In this document: piece by piece, positions 47,206 to 54,183 of the stretch
How positions within the stretch are numbered: the first letter of the stretch is position 1
Layout: each line of letters starts with the position of its first letter
NCBI GenBank assembly: GCA_030153045.1
Contig: JASLID010000091.1
Coordinates: 24,254-88,253 of the forward strand
Source of the DNA: Flavobacterium sp.
GTDB lineage: Bacteria > Bacteroidota > Bacteroidia > Flavobacteriales > Flavobacteriaceae
Length of the DNA stretch: 64,000 nt
Direction of reading: 5' to 3'
Notes under the pieces: generated by a model
Databases searched by the model: none
What the model saw: only the letters and a program-made list of their open reading frames with translations
What the model was told of the DNA's origin: nothing
Translations under genes and position numbers: made by a program

Positions 47206-48894
47206 TTATCTTATATCTCTTAATCGAAGCTGTAATGTTACACTGCCATTCCATTCATTTTCATCTACAGAATAAACAACATCAAATGGTTTTTTATTTT
47301 CTGTAAGTGATTTTTTATGGGCTAAATTAAAACCAATAGCTGCCATACCTTGACTATTATTTTGTTTTACAAATAACCTTAAATGCTCTTCATCTTTACC
47401 TAAGGTTTTACCATAACCAGTGTCATTGGTGTTTTTTGACATGAAAACAGGACTCATATTTTGCGGTCCAAAAGGCTCAAATTGTTTTAAAATTCTAAAA
47501 AACTTATCGTTAATATCGTTTAAATCGATTTCTAAATCTACCGCAATTTCAGGAGTCAATAAATCAGGATGAATGGTTTCCTGAACTACTTGTTCAAATT
47601 TGTTTTTGAACGCTTCGTAATTTTCTTCTTTCAAAGTCATTCCTGCCGCGTACATATGTCCACCAAATTGTTCCAAATGTTCAGCACTGGCTTCTAAAGC
47701 GTTGTAGATATCAAAATCCTTAACAGAACGTGCCGAAGCAGCTAGTTTATCACCGCTTTTAGTAAAAACAATTGTTGGTCGGTAATGTGTTTCTATTAAT
47801 CGTGAAGCTACAATTCCAATGACACCTTTGTGCCAATTTTCTTGATACACGACCGTTGTGAATTTTTCGGTTTCGTCATTGGTTTGAATTTGAATGAGTG
47901 CTTCTTGTGTAATTTGTTTGTCTAAATCTTTTCGGTCAGCGTTGAAAATTTCAATCTGAGAAGCAAATTCCTCGGCTTGAGCCAAATCAAATTCGGTTAG
48001 TAATTCAACAGCGTAATTTCCGTGTTTAATTCTTCCGGCGGCATTAATTCTGGGTGCTATAATAAATACGACATCAGTAATCGTAAGTACTTTCTTTTTT
48101 AAATTCTGAATCATAGCGAGAATCCCAGGACGTGGATTGGTATTAATGACATCTAATCCAAATTTTGCCAAAACACGATTTTCACCTGTCATGGGAACAA
48201 TATCAGCAGCAATGGCAGTTGCCACTAAATCTAAGTATGGAATTAAGTCATCAATAGTTTGATTCCTGTTTTCGGCTAAGGCCTGAACTAATTTGAAACC
48301 AACACCACAACCACACAATTCATCATAAGGATAATGACAATCTTCACGTTTTGGATCTAAAACAGCAACAGCATCGGGCAAAGTTTCTCCCGGTCTGTGG
48401 TGATCACAAATAATAAAATCAATATTCCGTTCTTTGGCGTAAGCCACATGATCAATCGATTTTATACCGCAATCTAAAGCAATAATAAGTGAAATTCCGT
48501 TGTCATCAGCATAATCAATTCCTTTGTATGAAATGCCATATCCTTCATCATAACGATCCGGAATGTAAGTTGCCACGTTTTTGTAGTAGCTTTTTAAATA
48601 GGAAGAAACCAATGAAACAGCCGTTGTTCCATCGACATCATAGTCACCAAAAATTAAGATATTTTCATTGTTTTCAATCGCTTTTTCAATCCTAGAAACC
48701 GCTTTGCCCATATCTTTCATTAAATATGGATTGTGCAAATCATCTAAATTGGGGCGAAAAAACTGCCTGGCATCTTCATAAGTTTCAATGCCACGTTGAA
48801 TTAATAGTGTCGCAATATTTTCTTCGACACTTAAAGCATGAGAAAGGTGTTTGACCTTTTCCTTTGACGGTTTTGGTTTGATAGTCCAGCGCAT
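47206..48894 (-). CDS. recJ: Single-stranded-DNA-specific exonuclease RecJ
   Basis: RecJ degrades single-stranded DNA 5' to 3' in recombination and repair. The 562 residues are standard. The DHH phosphoesterase core shows IFGDYDVDGTTA at about 79-90 (metal-binding Asp residues), IALDCGIKS and IICDHHRPG (the DHH motif). The DHHA1 domain has GGHMYAAGMTL at about 400-410, and an OB-like C-terminal domain follows. The start at 48894 gives a normal N-terminus (MRWTIKPKPSKEKVKHLSHA). It stands alone, separated from icd by about 160 nt and divergent from ade. Confidence 0.96.
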   Translation of the reverse strand: MRWTIKPKPSKEKVKHLSHALSVEENIATLLIQRGIETYEDARQFFRPNLDDLHNPYLMKDMGKAVSRIEKAIENNENILIFGDYDVDGTTAVSLVSSYLKSYYKNVATYIPDRYDEGYGISYKGIDYADDNGISLIIALDCGIKSIDHVAYAKERNIDFIICDHHRPGETLPDAVAVLDPKREDCHYPYDELCGCGVGFKLVQALAENRNQTIDDLIPYLDLVATAIAADIVPMTGENRVLAKFGLDVINTNPRPGILAMIQNLKKKVLTITDVVFIIAPRINAAGRIKHGNYAVELLTEFDLAQAEEFASQIEIFNADRKDLDKQITQEALIQIQTNDETEKFTTVVYQENWHKGVIGIVASRLIETHYRPTIVFTKSGDKLAASARSVKDFDIYNALEASAEHLEQFGGHMYAAGMTLKEENYEAFKNKFEQVVQETIHPDLLTPEIAVDLEIDLNDINDKFFRILKQFEPFGPQNMSPVFMSKNTNDTGYGKTLGKDEEHLRLFVKQNNSQGMAAIGFNLAHKKSLTENKKPFDVVYSVDENEWNGSVTLQLRLRDIR

Positions 48895-48990
48895 AATTTT
48901 TTGAATGGAGTGTAAGTAATTTGAAATTCAAATGTAAAATAAAAATGTAAAACTGTTTGTTAATTATTTTTCGAATTTGATATTTTTTCA

Positions 48991-49111
48991 AACACATAGA
49001 GACATAGCTTTTAAATTTAAAAAGGAGAAGCTTTGCTTTTCATAGATTTTATAGGCTTATGTGAAAAAATAGTTTTCTATACTTATCTTTTACCTATGTT
49101 TCTATGTGTTT
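48991..49111. repeat. Palindromic intergenic repeat of about 121 bp
   Basis: AAACACATAGAGACATAG at 48991-49008 and CTATGTTTCTATGTGTTT at 49094-49111 are inverted repeats, 17 of 18 positions, with the exception a G-T pair. They enclose 85 bp without a coding frame. I recall similar ACATAGA/CTATGT repeats in intergenic regions of flavobacteria but cannot verify copies elsewhere. It could be a MITE or REP-like element, or a terminator-like structure (ATTTTTTTT follows the right arm). Apart from this and the ade promoter, 48895-49206 is empty. Confidence 0.55.
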
Positions 49112-49171
49112 ATTTTTTTTGTAGAATTATATTCTTTTAACGTAATGGTCAAAATTTGAATAAAAAGTAGT

Positions 49172-49179
49172 TAATTTTG
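49172..49179 (+). promoter_or_regulatory. -7 box for ade
   Basis: TAATTTTG matches TAnnTTTG, 27 nt before the ATG of ade. The nearest TTTG upstream (49155-49158) is closer than the usual -33 spacing, so the site is only moderately supported. Confidence 0.4.
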
Positions 49180-49206
49180 ATCTTTAGTACTTTTAAAACA
49201 CAATAA

Positions 49207-50829
49207 ATGCAAATTCAAGGCCAAATAGTTGATATCGAAAATAAACGAATTTACTCGGGAGAAATTACCGTTGAAGCAGGGAAAATAATTTCGATTATCG
49301 AAAAAGAACATGGTATTAAAAGTTATATTCTTCCAGGATTTATCGATGCTCATATTCATATTGAAAGTTCGATGTTGGTTCCTTCTGAATTTGCTAAAAT
49401 TGCTGTACTTCATGGCACGGTTGCTACAATTTCTGATCCACACGAAATTGCCAATGTACTAGGTAAAGAAGGAGTTTATTATATGATTGAAAATGGTAAA
49501 CAAGTGCCATTAAAATTTCATTTTGGCGCCCCATCATGCGTTCCTGCAACTTCTTTTGAAACAGCTGGTGCAGTGATTGATTCGGAAGAAATTAAGGAAT
49601 TAATGGCTTCACCGGATATTTTTTATTTATCGGAAATGATGAATTATCCAGGTGTTTTATTTGATGATCCTGAAGTTTTAAAGAAAATTGAATGGGCCAA
49701 ACATTTTAACAAACCTGTCGATGGACATGCACCAGGTTTGAGAGGTGAACCTATTAAAAAATACATTGCTGCAGGGATTACAACCGACCATGAATGTTTC
49801 ACTTTTGAGGAAGCCGAAGAAAAATTATCGCTTGGCATGAAAGTCATTATTCGTGAAGGAAGTGCAGCCAAAAATTTTGATGCCTTAATCGATTTATTGC
49901 CTGAAAACTTCGAAAATATGATGTTTTGTTCTGATGATAAGCATCCAGATGATTTGATTTTAGGGCATATCAATTCGCTTTGCGCACGTGCTGTTGCCAA
50001 AGGAATAGATGTGTTTAAAGTATTGCAAGTGGCTTGTGTCAATCCGGTACATCATTACAAAATGAATGTCGGTTTGTTGAAAGAAAATGACTTGGCCGAT
50101 TTTATTATTGTGGATAATTTAACCGATTTTAATGTGGGAAAAACATTTATCAACGGGGAATTGGTTGCGGAGAATAAAATCTCTTTTGTCAATCATGTAC
50201 AATTTGAAAAGCCTAACAATTTTAATATTTCTGCTAAAGAAATTAATGATTTTAAAATCCCAAGTTCAGCAACTAAAATTAGAGTTATTGAAGCTTTAGA
50301 AGGACAATTAATAACGAATGAAATTCATCATGTATCCTTAATTCAAGACGGAAAATTAGTTTCAGATGTGGGAAATGACATTTTGAAAATGGCAGTGGTA
50401 AATCGTTATCAAGATGCCAAGCCAGCGGTGGCTTTCATCAAAAACTTTGGACTGAAAAAAGGAGCTATTGCCAGTTCGGTAGCGCACGATTGCCATAATA
50501 TTGTAGTGGTAGGAACTTCTGATGAAGAAATTTGCAAAGCAGTAAATCTTCTTGTTGCCAACAAAGGTGGAATTTGTGCCGTTAATGGTTCAGAAAATAA
50601 AGTGTTACCGCTTCCGGTTGCCGGAATTATGAGCGATAAAGACGGATGGGAAGCCGGAAAATTATACCAAGAAATCGATCAAATGGCTAAAGAATTAGGA
50701 AGTAACCTGAAAGCTCCCTTTATGACGCTTTCGTTTATGGCATTATTAGTAATTCCGGATTTGAAATTGTCTGATAAAGGTTTGTTTAGCGGAAATACTT
50801 TTTCGTTCGTGGATTTGGAAGTAGAATAA
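49207..50829 (+). CDS. ade: Adenine deaminase
   Basis: Deaminates adenine to hypoxanthine and ammonia in purine salvage. The 540 residues belong to the amidohydrolase-type adenine deaminase family. The metal-binding motif PGFIDAHIHIESS lies at about 44-56, with DPHEIANVLG, DGHAPGLRG, TDHECFTFEEA and the CSDDKHPDDL motif near 240. The C-terminal adenine deaminase domain includes IASSVAHDCHNIVVVG and PLPVAGIMSDKDG. The start ATG at 49207 follows a plausible promoter. It is monocistronic, divergent from recJ, and intact. Confidence 0.96.
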   Translation: MQIQGQIVDIENKRIYSGEITVEAGKIISIIEKEHGIKSYILPGFIDAHIHIESSMLVPSEFAKIAVLHGTVATISDPHEIANVLGKEGVYYMIENGKQVPLKFHFGAPSCVPATSFETAGAVIDSEEIKELMASPDIFYLSEMMNYPGVLFDDPEVLKKIEWAKHFNKPVDGHAPGLRGEPIKKYIAAGITTDHECFTFEEAEEKLSLGMKVIIREGSAAKNFDALIDLLPENFENMMFCSDDKHPDDLILGHINSLCARAVAKGIDVFKVLQVACVNPVHHYKMNVGLLKENDLADFIIVDNLTDFNVGKTFINGELVAENKISFVNHVQFEKPNNFNISAKEINDFKIPSSATKIRVIEALEGQLITNEIHHVSLIQDGKLVSDVGNDILKMAVVNRYQDAKPAVAFIKNFGLKKGAIASSVAHDCHNIVVVGTSDEEICKAVNLLVANKGGICAVNGSENKVLPLPVAGIMSDKDGWEAGKLYQEIDQMAKELGSNLKAPFMTLSFMALLVIPDLKLSDKGLFSGNTFSFVDLEVE

Positions 50830-50939
50830 CTTTATGTTTTAGGTATTTGTATTTCTGTAGGATGCTAAAAGTGTTTAATTTTTAGTCAACCTATTTTAGA
50901 ATTACGGACATAAAATAATTTTTATTGGCATTACTTTAC

Positions 50940-51314
50940 TCAGCTCTTTCTATTTGTAATATATTGGATAAAAAAAGAAATATTTAAAGATAAATTAATA
51001 ATCGAAGCTATATATGGAATGAGAAAATCAAAAGTATAACCTTGATAAGAGTTAGTGAAATAATATAAAAAATAGCTTAAAGCAGGTACTACAGTTGCTA
51101 ATATTGAAATTAATAATCTTTTCAAAAATGTAGTTTTAATGATTAAAAGAAAGTTTGGTGAGTTTACAAGGATTAAACATAAAAACACAAAAAATCCTTT
51201 GATAAAAATATAGTTTCTATCATCATTTTCGTGATAGATATCAATAAAAATGATTGTAGCGAGAACGGACGATAAAATTATATTTGTGAAATATTGAATA
51301 AGAATTTTTTTCAT
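50940..51314 (-). CDS. Small four-helix membrane protein, unknown function
   Basis: A 124-residue protein with about four hydrophobic segments (about 5-25, 34-58, 66-90, 97-118), a basic start (MKKILIQY) and a basic end (YITNRKS). I recognise no family. It sits alone downstream of the HopJ gene on the same strand, and its upstream region at 51350-51369 carries a sequence resembling the inverted repeat at 421-435, which flanks another small membrane gene. Length, start and hydrophobic pattern support a real gene, but there is no motif to give a role. Confidence 0.6.
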   Translation of the reverse strand: MKKILIQYFTNIILSSVLATIIFIDIYHENDDRNYIFIKGFFVFLCLILVNSPNFLLIIKTTFLKRLLISILATVVPALSYFLYYFTNSYQGYTFDFLIPYIASIINLSLNISFFIQYITNRKS

Positions 51315-51386
51315 ATATTGATTTTATGTTTTGTTCTGTTTCGCACTCGAATTACTACTAACTTTCCAATAAGTTTAAGAACTGTA

Positions 51387-51737
51387 TTATTTTTTTTTTT
51401 CCACCAAAGCCTCTCCTTCAAATTGTATTCCGTTCCAGCCAGTTTTGATGAAGTTTCTAATGTTTTGGTGATTTGTCTCCTCAGGATGATTTAAAACTTC
51501 ATCAAAATAATAAGATCCAAAGCAAGCTAATGTTTCTTCTGTAGTTAAATTTTGCATCTGAGCAAAGGCAAATATTTTGCATGATCCCGAATTTTCTCCA
51601 GCTGCATTATGCTGAGTCCCATTCTGAAAGGCAGTAGGAGTGAAGGTGTAATTTTCTTCAATGACTGCAATAGTTTCTGAGAAAGTAATTGATTTTGGGT
51701 CAGCCTTTAATTTATCTAAAAATGTATTGATATCCAT
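51387..51737 (-). CDS. HopJ family protein
   Basis: A 116-residue soluble protein. ATG 51737 (MDINTFLDKLKADPKSITF) is chosen because the upstream in-frame stretch overlaps the end of rsmI in another frame and is unlike the family. The body ITFSETIAVIEENYTFTPTAFQNG, with QHNAAGENSGSCKIFAFAQM and ACFGSYYFDEVLNHPE, is the HopJ signature. The family was named for a Pseudomonas type III effector, but stand-alone copies in free-living bacteria without type III secretion are common, and there is no such system here. Function unknown. It begins 4 nt after the rsmI stop, so they are cotranscribed. The last codons sit in a run of 11 A, making the C-terminus prone to slippage. Confidence 0.88.
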   Translation of the reverse strand: MDINTFLDKLKADPKSITFSETIAVIEENYTFTPTAFQNGTQHNAAGENSGSCKIFAFAQMQNLTTEETLACFGSYYFDEVLNHPEETNHQNIRNFIKTGWNGIQFEGEALVEKKK

Positions 51738-51741
51738 TATA

Positions 51742-52452
51742 TTATTCGTCAGTTTTTGAATCTTTTTTATTTTCTTTAACCAAAGTTTTTCCTGCAACCA
51801 CCACCACAATTTCTCCTTTTGGAGGTTTAGCTTCAAAGTGTTTTAATACTTCTTCTGCAGTGCCACGAACGGTTTCTTCATGTAGTTTCGATATTTCTCT
51901 GGAAACAGAAACTTGTCGGTCAGCACCAAAATACTGTGCGAATTCGGCTAATGTTTTGGTTAATTTATGTGGCGAAACATATAAAATCATTGTTCGGGTT
52001 TCTTCGGCTAAAGCCAAATATCTTGTCTGACGCCCTTTTTTATCAGGTAGAAATCCTTCAAAAATAAATTTATCGTTGGGCAAGCCACTATTGACTAATG
52101 CAGGTACAAAAGCCGTTGCACCAGGTAAACAATCTACTTCAATGTTATTTTCAACACAAGCTCTAGTTAATAAAAAACCGGGGTCGGAAATAGCTGGAGT
52201 TCCTGCATCCGAAATAAGTGCAATGTTTTCTCCAGCTTGAATGCGTTTAATGATGTTTTCAACCGTTTTATGTTCGTTATGCATATGATGACTATGCATG
52301 TGTGTCGAAATTTCGAAGTGTTTCAATAATTTTCCGCTGGTGCGAGTGTCTTCGGCCAAAATCAAATCGACTTCTTTAAGCACTTTAATGGCTCTAAAAG
52401 TCATGTCTTCTAAATTTCCAATGGGGGTAGGGACAAGATATAATTTACCCAT
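51742..52452 (-). CDS. rsmI: 16S rRNA (cytidine(1402)-2'-O)-methyltransferase RsmI
   Basis: Methylates the ribose of C1402 in 16S rRNA using S-adenosylmethionine. The 236 residues are in the family range for Bacteroidota, somewhat short of E. coli RsmI (286), with the C-terminal part reduced. Signatures are LYLVPTPIGNLEDMTFRA at the start, AEDTRTSGKLL, LISDAGTPAISDPG at about 80-93 and CLPGATAFVPALV. The start codon directly abuts the stop codon of the upstream hypothetical gene (TAAATG), and HopJ follows after 4 nt: a three-gene minus-strand operon. Confidence 0.96.
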   Translation of the reverse strand: MGKLYLVPTPIGNLEDMTFRAIKVLKEVDLILAEDTRTSGKLLKHFEISTHMHSHHMHNEHKTVENIIKRIQAGENIALISDAGTPAISDPGFLLTRACVENNIEVDCLPGATAFVPALVNSGLPNDKFIFEGFLPDKKGRQTRYLALAEETRTMILYVSPHKLTKTLAEFAQYFGADRQVSVSREISKLHEETVRGTAEEVLKHFEAKPPKGEIVVVVAGKTLVKENKKDSKTDE

Positions 52453-53358
52453 TTAGATAAATTTATTTTCTACAAATTCCATAAAACGAGCAGCGAATTC
52501 TTCCTGACCTTTCCAATCGTTATAGTCAGGTTTAACCATTTCTTCTATGAAATTTTTGGCATCTTCAAATTTTTCAAATGTCGAAATTTGCGATACAACA
52601 CGATTAAAATCTTCTGTGCTTCCGTCAAATAAATTTTTCTCAAAAGCCAATCGATCATTTAAACCAATATTGATGTTTTTGTTTAGTTTATCATTTAAAT
52701 TAGAAGCAGGTTTTGGATCTGCTTTTTCAAAAAAGATACCTTTTTCTTCATTGATGTCTATAAACGCGGTTTCTAATTTTGGTTCGAGAACCGATTTTTC
52801 TTCAATTTTTGCTTCAATGATTTTAGTAACTTCGGCTGGAATTTTTACCTCTTTTGGTTTTTCAGCAATGCTAACTCTTTCAAAAATAGGTTCAGGTTGA
52901 ATGCTACCTAATATATCATCAAATGAAATTTGTTTTTTATCTGGTTTCGGAATTTCTATAATTGGAGTTTCAATTTCAACTTTTGGAGCTTCAATTTTAG
53001 GTTCCTCAACTTTAGGTTCTTCAATTACAACTTCTTTAATTGGCTCTTCTTTGGCAACAATTTCAGCTGGTTTTGGTTCAATTTTAGGCTCAACAATTAG
53101 CTCATTAGCTTCTTCTTTTATTTCGGCTACAACAATTTTTTCATCAAAATCAAAAGCTTTTTCTAGTTTTTGTTCAATTTCATGAAGACCAATAGTAGGC
53201 TTTACTTCGCTAAAGTTTTCTTCAACAAATAATAAAACAGATAGTTTCTCGTATAATTTTTGAGTTTCATGATGCAACTCACGAACATCATCTTTGTGTT
53301 TTAGTTGTAAAATTCTATGGGCGATGCTCATTAATTCGGCTTCTAACTTTTTTCTCAT
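52453..53358 (-). CDS. Conserved-looking hypothetical protein with acidic Pro/Glu/Lys linker
   Basis: A 301-residue cytosolic protein I cannot name. The N-terminal helical segment (about 1-50) is followed by a long low-complexity stretch rich in Glu, Pro, Lys, Ile and Val at about 75-215 (EEPKVEEPKIEAPKVE and similar). A compact C-terminal domain of about 80 residues (NIGLNDRLAFEKNLFDGS, then SQISTFEKFEDAKNFIEEM) closes it. I believe I have seen this C-terminal pattern in proteins next to rsmI and tdk in flavobacteria, but I cannot confirm that. The gene abuts rsmI without a gap and is divergent from tdk. The linker suggests a flexible tether between two short domains. Confidence 0.75.
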   Translation of the reverse strand: MRKKLEAELMSIAHRILQLKHKDDVRELHHETQKLYEKLSVLLFVEENFSEVKPTIGLHEIEQKLEKAFDFDEKIVVAEIKEEANELIVEPKIEPKPAEIVAKEEPIKEVVIEEPKVEEPKIEAPKVEIETPIIEIPKPDKKQISFDDILGSIQPEPIFERVSIAEKPKEVKIPAEVTKIIEAKIEEKSVLEPKLETAFIDINEEKGIFFEKADPKPASNLNDKLNKNINIGLNDRLAFEKNLFDGSTEDFNRVVSQISTFEKFEDAKNFIEEMVKPDYNDWKGQEEFAARFMEFVENKFI

Positions 53359-53547
53359 GGGTGTTCTATCTTTTTATATTTTGGAACATTTAATCATTCT
53401 TAGAACTAAATGTAGTACTGCAAAAATCATTTTAATAATTAGTTTATAACTTTTAAAATTTTAATGAGTATGCTTATCTTTTTTAATAAATTTGTTGTGA
53501 CACAAAGTAATAAAAACTATTCATTTTTTCCGATATAAAATTAAAAA

Positions 53548-54183
53548 ATGTTTCTCGAAAATACAGTAAATCATAAAGAACAATTTGGGTGGATTGAAGT
53601 CATTTGCGGCTCTATGTTTTCGGGCAAAACCGAAGAGTTAATCCGCCGATTGCGTCGTGCACAATTTGCCAAACAAAAAGTTGAAATTTTTAAGCCATCC
53701 ATTGATACTCGTTACGATGAGGAAATGGTCGTTTCTCACAATAAAAACGAAATTAGATCGAGTCCTGTTCCGGCTGCTGCTAATATTCGCATTTTGGCAC
53801 AAGGTTGCGATGTGGTAGGTATTGATGAGGCTCAGTTTTTTGATGATGAAATTGTGGCTGTTTGTAACGATTTAGCCAATTCTGGAATCCGTGTCATTGT
53901 TGCCGGTTTAGACATGGATTTTAAAGGAAATCCTTTTGGACCTATGCCAGCACTTATGGCAACTGCCGAGTATGTTACTAAAGTACATGCAGTTTGCACC
54001 AGAACAGGAAATTTAGCACATTATAGTTTTAGAAAATCAGATAGCAATAGTTTGGTATTATTAGGAGAAACCGAAGAGTATGAGCCATTGAGTCGTGCAG
54101 CTTATTACAATGCTATGCGTAATAATATGAATGTGGTTGATGAAGAAATAGTTAAAACCAATACCCAACACAACGATTTATAA
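53548..54183 (+). CDS. tdk: Thymidine kinase, type II
   Basis: Phosphorylates thymidine to dTMP for salvage. The 211 residues match the family. The Walker A motif GSMFSGKTE is at about 21-29, and the catalytic/Walker B region IDEAQFFDDE at about 92-101, with Glu as the likely base. The lid region FKGNPFGPMPALMATAEYVTK is present. The usual zinc-binding cysteine pairs of the lasso are not complete: only one Cys is seen in HAVCTRTGNLA and none near the C-terminus. The gene overlaps the next one by one base (TAATG), so tdk and murF-alr are translationally coupled. Confidence 0.95.
   Translation: MFLENTVNHKEQFGWIEVICGSMFSGKTEELIRRLRRAQFAKQKVEIFKPSIDTRYDEEMVVSHNKNEIRSSPVPAAANIRILAQGCDVVGIDEAQFFDDEIVAVCNDLANSGIRVIVAGLDMDFKGNPFGPMPALMATAEYVTKVHAVCTRTGNLAHYSFRKSDSNSLVLLGETEEYEPLSRAAYYNAMRNNMNVVDEEIVKTNTQHNDL

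Noticed and set aside
51387..51737. HopJ similarity as evidence for type III secretion
   Set aside because: No secretion, chaperone or needle genes are present; the family is widespread in bacteria without that system.
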